Assembly (NCBI GenBank): GCA_021495925.1
Contig: JAKEKT010000082.1
Span: 1 to 64,000, forward strand
Reading direction: 5' to 3'
Length of the DNA: 64,000 nucleotides
From: Diplodia intermedia
Lineage: Eukaryota > Ascomycota > Dothideomycetes > Botryosphaeriales > Botryosphaeriaceae
The notes under the pieces are model-generated. The model did not search any database. It saw only the letters and a program-made list of their open reading frames with translations, and was not told where the DNA came from. The translations under genes and the position numbers were made by a program. Shown piece by piece: positions 23,152 through 34,577 of the stretch (the first letter of the stretch is position 1; every line of letters starts with the position of its first letter).

Positions 23152-24043
23152 TTACGCAGTCGTGGTGCGCTTGCCGGCCGCTGGCCTGGCACCCTTGAGG
23201 TGTATGCGCTTGACATGGTCTCTCTGCAGCCGATGTTAGAGAAATAGCAATTTTGAAAATGGGATTGGCGCTCCAATTTACCATATTGTCCACTCGGCTG
23301 AAGATCCTCTCGCAGCCGTCCCACTCGCACACGACGCCTGGGTTGTGCTTCGCTTCGTGCCGCGCCAGATCCTTTTTGCTGGAAAAGCCTCCACCGGTGG
23401 CTTGCGGGCAGCCCTCGTGCCTGCAGAAGAAGGACTTGGTGTGGCGCTTGTGGTGCTTCCGGAGGTCGCAGCCGCGCGTGAAGACGGCCTTGGAGGTGCA
23501 GCCGGGGTAGGCGCATGTCCAGGTGCCGTTCTTGTTCAGGTAGCCGTATGCGCGCAGGTCTGCCGAGTTGGCGCTGGGCGAGATGGACCGCGAGTACTCG
23601 GCCACGCTGCCGTCCACCGAGGGCTGCGGCGAGAAGGCTCCGGTGGACGCGGACGGTGATCTCGAGCCGCGGGGCACCAGCGTGTAGCTCGAGGGGAGGG
23701 TGCTCTCCGGCGTCATTGCCTGGGGCTGGGCGTAGGCCATGGTGGGAGTAGCGAAGGGAGGTAACGAGGGGACGGCCAGTGAGGGTTGCGGTGCCATCGA
23801 GTGCTGCGGTGTCCAGTACTCCTGCGGGTACGAGGCGTGGGCGGGGAGACCGGGAGACTGCTGGTGGGGGACGTATCCGTTCATGGCGATGGGGTGAGGC
23901 CGGGTGTCGAGCATCTGGCGCGGTGCCAGTTGCTGCATGTGGCAGGGAGCGTACATGGCGGACGAGGTGGGCTGGCAGGTGCTCCCGGGGAACATGTCCA
24001 TCATGGCGAGGTCCGCCTCGTTGTAGTAGTAGGAGGTGGACAT
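23152..24043 (-). CDS. C2H2 zinc-finger transcription factor
   Basis: Exons are 24043-23282 and 23223-23152 on the minus strand, around a 58-nt intron (GTAAAT donor, CTGCAG acceptor), giving 277 residues. The intron splits the third finger. Three Cys2His2 units lie at the C-terminus: CAYPGC...HHKRH, CRHEGC...RHEAKH and CEWDGC...RDHVKRIH. The N-terminal two thirds is Pro/Gln/Ser/Tyr-rich and disordered-looking, as in activation regions. The ATG at 24043 was chosen for its better context (A at -3); an in-frame ATG at 24055 and an open frame back to 24271 are alternatives. It is a nuclear DNA-binding regulator by family, with unknown targets. It stands alone in a very gene-poor stretch, so its 5' region may be long. 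Confidence 0.85.
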
Positions 24044-24271
24044 TCTCGAGGGCATGAGGGTGAGGTGATATCCAGTACCAGTGGGCGACGAGGTAGCGAG
24101 GGAGGCTGATTGATTCACCGAAGGTTGGTGAAGGAAGAAGGGCCTGTGGGGGAGATGGTTGGGAGGGCGTGGACGATCCTTAAGAGGCCGTTGGAACGAG
24201 TGACTGGCGGGGCGGTGGTCTGGTGCGAGGAGAGACGTGGTCTGCGAGGTCGAGGGGCCAGAACGGAGCAC

Positions 24272-26720
24272 CAGGGAGCTGCAGGATATAAGGCTGAGGA
24301 GAGGTACGCAGCTCGACGTGGCGGAGCCTCGTTGTTCCTGGCCAGGGTTGGTGATTGGCCAACCCCGAATTTACGAATATAGAAGCTGAAACGGCTTAGA
24401 AGTCACGCACAGCACAAATTGCAAGGCGTCTGAATCAAGCTCCCGGGCTATCTCTGGGGCTCAGCGGTGACCGCCCTCGGATGGTCTGACCAGGGCGTCT
24501 TGCCGGTTGCGGTAAGCTGGCAGGAATCATGGATGCGCAGGCCATGAGTCTGGCGCGGCGGGATTGCCCAGGGGGCCCACGCCAACGGACGGCAATGGCG
24601 TAAGCTTGGGCGGGACATGGCGTTTCATAGAAACATGAGCAAGCGCAAGATGCGACCCAGACGGGCGCGCTGAGTCGGCGCGCGGAGGCGGGCGGGCAGG
24701 TGGCGCCGGGCAGCACTCGCGCACGCCGCCATCCCATCAATGCGATGCATGCGATTCGATCGAGCGCGGGCGCAAACCGCGGGCGTGGGTGGCGCGTGCT
24801 GCCGCCCAACGTGCTGGTCCTGGAGCTGGTGCCGGTGCGGTGCGGTCGCTGGTGCCGTCCTGGTGCCGGGGCCGGGGCGCGTTGTCGGCGGCTCTCTCGC
24901 AGGCAAGCCCGACGCGGTCGTGGAGAAGCCGGGCGATGCCTGCTGGGGCGACGCGCTCGTGGCGGCGGGCGCTCGGGGTATGATCCGCAGCGCACGTGTC
25001 TGGTGGGCGCGCAACGTCTGACAGGAACCGCGGCCAGGCGGCGGTGTGGCCGGCCGGTGGGGCGACACAGAGGGCCGGCCAGGTGCTGTAACAGAGGCAG
25101 GTGAGCCGCGGCGGGCATCCTGGAGGAGCGCGTGGGCGCTGGCGGGCGCCTCAGGCAGCACTGACTAAGCGCATTCATCTGCTGGGCGCGCGCATGCAGC
25201 ACGCCTTGGACCCTTGGGCTCCGCGCAGAGCCGCATAACGGCTGGCGACGATACGAAGCTGCGATAGCCGCCGCCGCGCTCCGCCGTCGTGCTCTCCGCC
25301 GTGCATGGCCGTGCAGCCCGCCCTGGTCCACCGCCTCCACTGCCCCAGCAGCGTGAGCGCGCCAAACACCGCGCGCGACTCGGCCGCCGAGCATTTCCCC
25401 GGCCGAAATAATGTGCGCGCGACAGATCTGACCATGGAGGCCGCTGGCAGCTGCCGGCGCCCCTAGCCCAGCGCGGCAGCCGCACGGGGATCATCTGCAA
25501 GCTCGTGTCACTGCTCGCAAGAAATGAGCGCTTGGCCTACGTCGCCAGCGGAGCCGCGGACGGCGCTGCGGCTGAAGAAGCGGCCGCGCGAACACCACGG
25601 CGAGGCGGGTGGTACGCGATCCTGCGAGCCCTGCCTGTACCACGCGCCTGCTGTCTGCCTGCTGCTCAGCTGGGCGCGCCACTGCACCCGCGCTCGCCAG
25701 CAACCGCGCACCGCGACCCCGCGGCCGCTGCCCGCGCGCGACTCAGCGCGCAGAGGGGGCAGATTCCGCTCCTCGCCGCGCCCCAAGCCATGCCCTCTCC
25801 AGCAGCCGTTACCGAGCCCGCGTGCTTCCAGCCAAGATCTGCCGCGAGCATCGTCATTTTTCAGCTGTGCTTGTCGGTTTCACTTTTGGCGAGTAATGCC
25901 CTGCACTATGCGCCCGCTGCCGTCACGTCCGTACGGTCCGCAGCCGAGCCAGACGGCTAGTAATGCCCGCTCCCCTGATTCGCTCGTCTAGCCCTCTCCC
26001 CACGGCTTGCTCTCCTGCGCAACGTCCGTACTCCCCCGCCGATCCGGAGACAGCCATTGCTCCCTGTGCCAGAATACGCGCGTTTTCCCTGCACGGGGCA
26101 TCCTCGCATTTGACCGCCAGGTGCGAACAGACGTCATCATTGGAGCACGGCGAAATGCGTGATTATCACCTGGAGCTGCTCGCCCGCGCTGCTGCGAAAT
26201 CTCCGGCCACTTTCGCCGACCCCTATGCGCTGCTTGGAGACGAGAATGCCCTCCAATCGTCTGCTCAACGGCCAGCCCGCGACAATTTGGAATTGCAAGC
26301 CATGGGGGTTCTGGCCACTCGCCCACCCAGAGACAAAGGAATATGCCCTCCGTCCCCAGCTGACTTGTCTCGCGTACCTGCCGCTCCTCTCGTCGCCCAC
26401 TGCGCCATGAGACCCTGATGGCCCGCCGACCTGGTCAGAGTGGTTACACCAAGATCTCTGAGTGCGGCTCATGGCAACCCATCGATCCACAGCGGGACGG
26501 GCGTTCGCCAATCTAGCAAGCTGCGCATACGGTGATCCACTGTGGTTGACATGCCCTCCACGGATCCGCCCTGCATCCGCTCAGCCATCTTGGTCCCAAG
26601 CTATCCACCTCGCGGCATTGGCGTTGGCGTGCTGTCCGTACTTCCTGTATCCAGCGTCCGAGGCTTTCATAGGCGTTCAACCCGATGTCACACGCGATGC
26701 CCTGTTGTTAGGGCCTTTGG
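24272..26720. other. GC-rich interval, no gene seen
   Basis: Upstream side of the C2H2 gene. The interval is strongly GC-rich with many GGCGGGC/GCGCGC blocks. Frames up to about 300 codons are open on several frames at once, which marks them as compositional artefacts. It probably contains the regulator's promoter and leader. Confidence 0.5.
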
Positions 26721-26724
26721 GAGG

Positions 26725-26731
26725 TATATAA
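26725..26731 (+). promoter_or_regulatory. TATA box of the small Cys-containing gene
   Basis: TATATAA at 26725-26731, about 210 bases upstream of the ATG at 26938. The intervening stretch is pyrimidine/A-rich and leader-like. Spacing fits a leader of about 170-180 nt. Confidence 0.5.
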
Positions 26732-26937
26732 TGTGAAAGTGAAGTCAGTTCCATCTCTCCATCCGACGCAGTCCTCCACACCCAGCAGATATATCTAAAT
26801 CTTTCAAAAAAAATCCGAGAATTTCTACTTGTGCCATTTCCAAAAGTCGGCTCTCTCTTTCCTTCAGAAACCACCTCCGAACCTTTGAACACGCTCCATA
26901 CACGGCTCCCCCAACTTCGACGAAGCCTACGATCACC

Positions 26938-27252
26938 ATGTGTTACGAATGGACCAGGGTCTGGCAGTGCGATCACGGCCCCTCCCCCCAGGAAGCCCCA
27001 CAACTTCAACTTTGCACGGTTGGCAGGCTCAATGTCGCCGAGCTCGAACGGCAGAACCCGAGCATCTACACCGGGCTCACGCAGGCGCAGATCAGAGAGG
27101 TCCAGATGCGCGGGGCGTGTGCCTACATCGAGGATGTCCGCATCCTGCAGGCGGGCTACTGCGCCCGCTGCCGCGAGGAGCAAGCAAGGGACCCGGCCAG
27201 ATTCACCAGGGAGCTGATCTGGGCGGACGAGGCGCCGGGCACACAGATGTGA
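26938..27252 (+). CDS. Small cysteine-containing hypothetical protein (104 aa)
   Basis: A single-exon frame from ATG 26938 (context TCACCATG) to TGA 27250-27252. It opens MCYEWTRVWQCDHG and has Cys at about 2, 11, 27, 61, 75 and 78, the last two as CARC near the C-terminus. An opening with Cys-2 and a C-x-H element recurs in small, uncharacterised ascomycete proteins, probably as a metal-binding or disulfide feature. There is no signal peptide or membrane segment, so it is probably cytoplasmic or nuclear. A good TATA box lies upstream. The function is unknown. Confidence 0.65.
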   Translation: MCYEWTRVWQCDHGPSPQEAPQLQLCTVGRLNVAELERQNPSIYTGLTQAQIREVQMRGACAYIEDVRILQAGYCARCREEQARDPARFTRELIWADEAPGTQM

Positions 27253-30200
27253 CGACCCGGTGAATCCCCAATCATTGGCGTTATTTGCACCGTTGGGCAG
27301 GCTTCTTGGCGGTCTCCCCCGAATTTCCTTTTTCGGCCTCCTTCCGGAAATAGAATGGCCCCTTTGGCGTTGAGGACGGCTTCGACCGCGTTCACTCGTT
27401 TGATTTGCTCCCGCGTTGCTCGTTCACAAAGCCCGTCCGTTTACCTAGTGCCTTCGCACCGGACGTGTTGGAGGGTGGTATTTGGGTCCTCTCGGTGTTT
27501 GCTTTTCCCCAGCCCAGTCGGATCGATTCCGGGACCGCAATCTGCACGTCATGCATGTAATGCAATGCAGCCATCCATCGAGATCCCTAAGCGAGACTAC
27601 CTTTTCCCCGACTCGATAGTATACTTTCGTCCATCATTGGTATCATATCAAAAATTTTCAGCTCAGCTCGACTGCATCTTGGGCCCCGTGTGCGCCGCTG
27701 CAGAGGAACGGTGACTTTGGACGTTGGAGTGACCCACATAGATCGCTGGAACCTGATCGGTCGGCGACTTCGTATTGCATGCGGGTCGAGGTCGATCCCG
27801 TGCCTATCACCTGGCGAACGTCAGCTCTGATTGTTTTCGTGCAGAAAAAAAAAATGATGCGGCCCATGCTCAACGTGCCAACCCCAGCCGTCAACGAGCA
27901 TCGGCAGTCACCCGCGCAGTCGCACCGCATTATCTCGTGCAACGACGGGTTGCCGGCCCTCCCCCCCTTCTTCACATGCCCTGCATGCAGCCGCTGCTGC
28001 TTGATCGGCATTGGCGAATGTCGTTTTGTGGGCGTACCCCGGACCTCGCTCCGAAAAGGGAAGATGCTACATCAGGACAATGACTGGCTGCTGCCGGCGT
28101 GAGCGGAGGCGCACTAACCACCACGCCGCAGCACGCCAGTTGAACAATGCCAGCTGAAAAAAGTCGCCATCCCCAAGGGTCGTCGCCAATGGCGAAGTCG
28201 GACATGGTTCCAAGTTTTGAAGAACGTGCGCCGCGGGAGACGCGTAAGGGGATCCACTTCTGCGTATACACATAGTCAATGCGATTTTCCTGCTCCCTGC
28301 CCGGCCGCTGCGATTGCACTGCCGTATCTCGAGGGACCAACGCAGGCTCACCCCATCGGCATGCATTGTGGTTTGGGAACGGATTTTGTCGAAGCGTCGG
28401 AGAAGAATCCGGGAATAACGCACTAACCTCTTCCATCGCAGTGTCTCACACCTCGCCCAATCGCCCTCCAACGCCGCATACCCACAATGACGGATAACCT
28501 TAACCAAGTCGCCGGAAAGCAAACAGCGCAGCGGGGGTTCCCGGCGCAAAACCGTTCGCGCGCCGGGGGGCGATCGAGCATCGTTTCCCGGTCAAGTGTT
28601 TGGGACCCAAGCGGGCCATTTCTTCCCTCGAAAAGAACCGACGAGGTTTTTCCCCAAAGGCGCAAAAGTGCCGACGAATGCCGGATCGGATCGGACCGCG
28701 CCGGGAAAGCAGGCGGCGGCGGGTCAAGCTCCCCACTTAATAGCAGAAACGCGTTAAGTTGGCATTGACGGATTGGCAGCCTCTGCTTTCGAGACCCCAT
28801 CCACCATTCCTTCTCCGATAAACGAGCACCGAGGTCCGGAGCGAGCCAAAGCGATATTCTATCTCCCCGCGCCCCGCCGGCAAGAGCGGCACGCTGCCGT
28901 CCCCATAATTGTGGCGAGAGCCCAGCCTGGAGGGAACACTTCTCCGACAACGCCGACAGCGCGCGACGTGGGAAGCGGATGGAACAAGGGACGACGGACG
29001 CGGAGCCGGCGAGGGGCGGCGGGAGCTAATGCAAAGGCGGGAGAGCCGGTGAATGATTAGCGGGGGAGGAGCGTGTATTTCAACGACAAAGGCCGGGGGG
29101 GATGGGGGGGTTTGCGCGTCAAAACGAGCATCAACAGGCATATTGACCGGGACGGCGGGTGCAGAGAGAGGGCCCCCCAGGAGGATCGGATCGGATCCCA
29201 AGGGAGCGGGTTAAGCCAGATCTCCCGGGCAGGGTCGTCGTCAAGAACGCACGCGCGTCCTTTGAACTGCACGCGCCCTGCGGGTCGACCGCCGGGCGCA
29301 TCAAACATGCGCTCCCATTCCCCACTCCGCCCGCCGGCGCCCGTCGCGCAAAAAAGGATGGCGCCATCTCCCGGCCGCCCCCGTGTGCCGGCGCGCGGGC
29401 CAGGATGCCATTGGGTTGTTGTGGGTGGGCCCGGCGATTGCGCACCTCCTAGTGCATGAAAGCTTGGGACAGGGTGGTGACAGGGTGGTGGCGCGAAGAT
29501 CCAGATTGCCCGCTCCCTCCCCCAGGAAGATCAACACTTCTACAGACCGATGTCAGTGACACCCCGGAGATCATCGTCCGCCACCATTTTTTTTGGCCCC
29601 CGCCGGGAAATTGATCCGGGTGACTGGTTCGGTCGCCATGCTCCGCTTCGTTTCGCTGGAGCCACGTCGCCCCGTCACTGACTCAAAAAACAACGACGCG
29701 GCGGGCGCTGGCGGTGTTGGCGCCAACCTTCTGTACGCATGCGCGCACTCGTATAGGGCGGCCGGAGAGTCATGGAGCCACGGAGCACTCGACGGAACTG
29801 GTCTGGACCGTGTTGAGCAGCGCCGCATCGTCATTGTCGCCGTGGCTCTGGCAGCGTCGCGATACACGCCCCGGAACCGTGACGGCGGACGATCACCGAA
29901 GTGGCGAGCGATCGCCTTGCGCAGATCAACGTGTGCAGAAGCTGCTTCGTTTTTTGCTTTTCTCACCCCCCCTGGACCCTGGCGTTCCAGGTGGGAACTG
30001 CCGCTTTCGTTGTCATGATACTCGGCGTTTGGCGTGTATCATGTGCGGTCCTCGACTCAGCAGAGACGCTGGCGCACTCGGCGCAGGGTCCAGACCACGC
30101 CCGCCCGGATGCGGACGAGCCTCAAAGGGCGGGAAGTCAGTCCATCCTGCCGATTGGTCGTGGGATTCGTGAGCATTACCTAACAATATGTAGGCACGAC

Positions 30201-31650
30201 GGAAACCGAGTCTTGTGGTTGACATAACCTTTCCGCCGTCTTTGGCGATGTTTTTGGGTCCTGCGCCGTTGACGTCGTCGGAAGGAATGCGGGCGGCAAG
30301 CAGCACAGACCGGAGGGCATCCGACTTCTTACGGGTCTCCGACCGAGCAAATGGCTGGAGTCCGAATCGAGTGTATCGGAAAGGAAAGCGGCTGGTCTGA
30401 TTGGACAGGTGTCGCGAAGCGAGAAATGGGCCCGGTCTGGATCCGCGCCGCATCAACTTGTGCTTTTGTTCCTCGTCGTCATGTTTCTCCAGCTTCCTTG
30501 GAACCATACTCCGGATTTTGGAGTGGCTTTTTGTTTGGCAAAGAATGCATCTTGTCGTATTGCACGCCGCCTCATCGTCACCGCGGCTATGTGGAAAAAG
30601 GAATACGTAGTTGCCGGATCGGGCAATTTTGCTCGACCAGCGACACCATTTACACCACTATGACGCCCTGGACCGAATTCTTCCTCGGAGAGACACACGG
30701 CTGTCCGATCTACCAGACAAGCCATGTGCTCAAGATCGTAATGGCTTGAGCGCTGGGCAATCACTCGAGAGTGGGGAAGAAAGATTTTCGGAAGCTTAGC
30801 CGACATCCATGTGTATCCAGCGCAATCACTGAACGACTTGTACGCGGTCGAGGCCCGGATGCACCCAGAAATAATTGCAATGGACGTCTTCCATTCCTTT
30901 CCTGTCATATCTGCTCAGGGTGTATACGCTTTCCCTCACACCATTTGCTTCCACCAAAAGGCAGCTCACAACAGCCCCGCCCATCCGCTACTTCCACGTA
31001 CCGGCAACCAATTGCGCATCATGCAGGGGAAACACAGAGCAGAGCATGGTGGATCGTAATCCCTGCACCCTCTCTCCCCGTCTCGACGCCACCAGCCGCA
31101 TCTCTCGGTTTCCAAGGCGAAAAACCGTCGAAACATGAAGACATGAGGTTGACGATGAACGGATAATCTTAATTGCACTTTTCCCCTCTCGGCCGAATAG
31201 ACCGCAAATTCCAGCAGAAAATGGCGCAATTTAGGCGTCGGTTGGGGGAAGATCGCAACCCCCCCAAACCGCTGATCACCCAGAATCTACCTCGGCCTGA
31301 CGCGCCAAGACCAATCGCTCCGCCCCCCGCGGATGATGACCAACGGCATCCGTATGCTCTCTCCTTCCTCGTATCGTAGACTCTTTCCTGTCGCCCCCGC
31401 AACTCTGGTCCTGTCACCATTGCGCCGCAGTCCAGAGATACCTCGCCACTCAGCCGCCGCGTGCACGTCCGGTAAGGTACCTAGCCGCAACGCCCGCCCC
31501 ACCCCACAAGGCCACCAGCACCCGGACATCCCCTCTCTCCGGGAACAGCATCATCGGCAGTGAAGATCCACGCCCCGATCTCCGCCCTCCCGCCGCCGAC
31601 ACACGAGCATGCCAAGAACCGCGCTGGCGTCAGGCGGCCAGGACGTCGCG
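27253..31650. other. Long gene-poor interval
   Basis: About 4.4 kb with no gene I can support. Frames up to about 175 codons on either strand overlap one another and show no domains. Confidence 0.5.
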
Positions 31651-31657
31651 GACTTGA

Positions 31658-31826
31658 TTGGAGAAGATCGACGGGAGGACGTTCCGGTCCGTGTCGATGC
31701 CGCCCGTGTCCCGGTGGCCCCGGGGTTTTTGGTGGGAAGCTGTGCATTACGACGTTTGGCGGGCACGTGTATGCGCGGGCGGCATGGGCGGCGGCGCAAA
31801 CGGTGCCGGAGGGGTTTGTGGTTCAT
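31658..31826 (+). pseudogene. Acyl-CoA thioesterase exon, frameshifted
   Basis: Two adjacent frames together resemble the N-terminal hot-dog domain of fungal acyl-CoA thioesterases. The first reads LEKIDGRTFRSVSMPP (31658-31705) and is preceded in frame by a TGA at 31655-31657. The second, shifted by one base near 31715-31725, reads FGGHVYARAAWAAAQTVPEG followed by FVVH, ending at 31826 directly before a GTACGT donor-like site. Family members carry a very similar GGHVYAQAAWAAAQTV block followed by an intron. I could not find the C-terminal half downstream. It is either a decayed gene or a gene with a sequencing error; enzymatic function is unlikely as it stands. Confidence 0.5.
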
Positions 31827-33032
31827 GTACGTGCGATTGTCTTCTTTTTGTCTTCTGTTTTTCTGTTTTATCAGTCTTTTGCGTTGTCTTCTACTTAACG
31901 GACAAGTTACATCCTTTCCCTCTCCGCTTCCGTGTCTTCTACCATCCTGCAAAATGCTCTCTGAATGTCCACAATGGACGGCAAAACGGTTTGCCTTTCT
32001 CCGCCCTGCCTTTTCCAGAATCTATGCCCTGCTATGGCTAATTGAATCTTGCGTCCGGATGTATGCGTACTGTCCCAAAAATCACGTCTACGCCCGGATA
32101 CTCTCTCCAACTGCCCTAGAAGGTAGATAGAGCATAGCATCCCATCTTCGAAACGGTGCAGAAAGACCAAAAACCCTTCCCAACCCATCAAGCGCTCTTT
32201 CTGCACCCCCCTCTCCCCAATCCATCTTCTCAACCACCAACCCACCACACCACACCTCAAACACCCCCAACCCCACACAACGCCAGCAAAACACCTCCAC
32301 CTACTTCGCCACCACCGGCCTCTCCATCCACACTACACCACCCACCTTCGCGCCGCCAAATCCTTCCCCCCATCCCCTTTCTTCCAACTGCCGCCTCGCC
32401 GCCACCATACCACCATCTCCAAGGTGTCAGTAGTGCTGCCACCAACCTCAACGCCTCCGAACGACCGCCTGCGAGACGTTGTGCCTAGCCGTCGCGTCCC
32501 CTCGGCGAGCGGGTGTGCGGCGACGGGTGGGGCGGGGCGAGTGTGAGTCGCACGCGCGGCGGCGTGGCGTGGCGTCGTTGTGCACGGTTTGGGCGATGCA
32601 TGCACGTGGGTATTTCCCGATGCCGGCCGGCGGCGGTGAGGTTCTGTCTGTCAGGAGGTGGGGACGGATCGGTGGGGTGTTGGGTGTTGGTGCGTGGAAG
32701 AATTTTCGATGTGGGATCTGGGCGGCATGTGGCGAGTACGATGTAAGAAGGGGCGTTGAGGGTGGATTTTGGCGGGGGGAGGCGAAGATGTTGTGGGGAA
32801 GATGGTGGTGGCTCAGAGGGAATAGAGTAGAGGTAGAATTGGTTTTTTGTTTAATATTGAGGCCTATCTATGTGGCCTCACTTTTTTTCTTGTTTTATTG
32901 GAGTAGGATGGTATCTAGTGAAGTGTGAATAGAGTCGGAGACGCTTGCTGCACTCACCATCTCGTCAGGGTTAGTGCTACTGACTCAGATGGTTGTGCTT
33001 CCAGGGACGTCCTTGGCGGGGCTTATCTGCCT
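31827..33032. other. Intergenic, no gene seen
   Basis: A C-rich stretch (32.2-32.4 kb) is followed by a G-rich one (32.5-32.8 kb). No thioesterase 3' exon was recognised here. The 3' end of the minus-strand aldo-keto reductase adjoins. Confidence 0.5.
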
Positions 33033-34070
33033 TTACACGGTGAACTTTGTCTTGTTCTCTTCGCCGAAGCTCTCGGCACTCCTCTTGACCTTCTCCGCAT
33101 CTCCGACCTCCTCGAAGATGTCGTAACCCCAGCGCAGACCGGGGAAGTTGAAGCGCTTGTGCCTCTCCAGCGCGTTCAAGCCCTGGAAGGAGGCGTCAGG
33201 CAACTCCTTCACCTTGAGGTTAGATGCGATCCTGTGCGGCGTGACGCTCTTGGGCAGGACAACAGTTCCGCGCTGGACGCCCCAGCTGCCGAGCAGCACG
33301 CCTGGGTCAACACCAAGAGTCTTGGCGATGTCGTGCACCTTGGGGTCGTCGACGGTGCGCGGCTCGCCAGTCTGGTTGTTGCCAAGCGGCGAGTAAGCCT
33401 CGATAAGAATGCCCTTGTTCTTGCAGTAGGCGGTCAGCTCGTGTTGCTGCAGGTACGGGTGGGCCTCGATCTGGTTCGCGGCGGGCACGACGGTGGTCTT
33501 GGCCAGCAGATCATCAAGGCGGCGGATGTTGAAATTAGAGACGCCGATGGCCTTGGCCTTGCCCGTCTGCAGCAGCTTCTCCATGGCCTTGTAGGTTTCG
33601 GCGGGGTCGATGTCATCGAGGGCGAAGACGCCGCGGTGGTCGAGCGGGAACCACTTGGCGCCGGGCGCAAAGGCGCAGGGCCAGTGCATCAGGTACAGGT
33701 CGACATAGTCGGTGCCGAGATCGGCGAGGGTCTTGTCGAGCGCGGCCTCGACGTCGCCGGGGCTGTGCTTGGTGTTCCAAAGCTTGCCGGTGATGAAAAT
33801 TTGGTCGCGAGGCAGGCCGGACTGGCGGATGCCGGCGCCAACCTCGGTTTCGTTGCGGTAGATGGCAGCACAGTCAATGTGCCTGTACCCTGCTCACACC
33901 ACCAGCCCGACGTCAGCGGACCCACGTAGCACGCGCGTTTCAACCTCACCTTCGCGCAGCGCAATCTCGACCGCCTTTTCGACCTCGTGCGGTGCGGCCT
34001 GCCAGGTGCCAAAGCCCACGGCGGGGATCTTGGCGCCCGTGTTCAGCGTGAAATGTGTCGCGAGAGGCAT
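33033..34070 (-). CDS. Aldo-keto reductase
   Basis: Exons are 34070-33950 and 33889-33033 on the minus strand, with a 60-nt intron (GTGAGG donor, GAGCAG acceptor), giving 325 residues. It is an NADPH-dependent carbonyl reductase of the (beta/alpha)8 AKR family. The catalytic tetrad is visible: D46 (in HIDCAAIY), Y51, K76 (ITGKLWN) and H109 (YLMHWP). Other signatures are AVGFGTWQ at the N-terminus, KAIGVSNFN, and the NADP-binding LPKSVTPHRIASNLK near the C-terminus. Length is normal and there is no targeting signal, so it is presumably cytosolic. It is divergent from the Zn2Cys6 regulator with 507 bp between start codons, which suggests, but does not prove, control by that neighbour. The substrate is unknown; glycerol/xylose-type and secondary-metabolite reductases share this fold. 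Confidence 0.93.
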
Positions 34071-34577
34071 TGCGGGGCAATTGGAGGGCAGGGGAGAGAG
34101 CTGGTCGAGAAGGTGGGCATTGCGGCGGGCAGCTGTGGTGATTAATGACTGTGGAGCACATGTCGGAAGCGCAAGCGGATAACTGCGCTCGGTCGGTGGT
34201 GCGGCGGAGGCCCGGCGGAAAACGGGTGGAGCGCTCGCGTCGATCAAGGCCAGCCACGCACGCGGCGGGCCATGCTGCGTCGCCCGGCCCGGCCATGGTG
34301 CTCCGCAGCCGCAGCAGCGCGAGAGGCGTCGCGACGAGGCTAGGCGGGGGTGGCGGGGTGGTGATGGTGGTGGTGATGGTGGTGGTGGTGGTGAGTTTGG
34401 ATGGTGGGCAGATAGGACAAGCGGATGAGCCGAGGAGCAGGGACGGGCTTAGGGGAGCGGTGGTGGTGCCAGGATTGGCAGATCTGGGGCTCCCGCGCCC
34501 CGCACCTCTGTGTCGGAACTACTAAAGCTGCACCCTCCCAGCTGTTCCGCCGCGTCCGCCATCTTTTCCGCCGCACA
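34071..34577. promoter_or_regulatory. Divergent promoter, aldo-keto reductase / Zn2Cys6 regulator
   Basis: 507 bp between the two start codons. It contains a GGT/GAT-type trinucleotide run at about 34357-34393. No clear TATA box was seen. Confidence 0.5.
34357..34393 (+). repeat. (GGT)n-type microsatellite
   Basis: Repeated GTG/GGT/GAT triplets, about 37 bases, inside the divergent promoter. Confidence 0.8.

Noticed and set aside
24435..25960. Frames up to 319 codons in GC-rich DNA
   Set aside because: Same reason: overlapping on both strands with no protein-like features.
32925..33929. 334-codon open frame antisense to the aldo-keto reductase
   Set aside because: Shadow of a clear AKR gene with a complete catalytic tetrad on the other strand.
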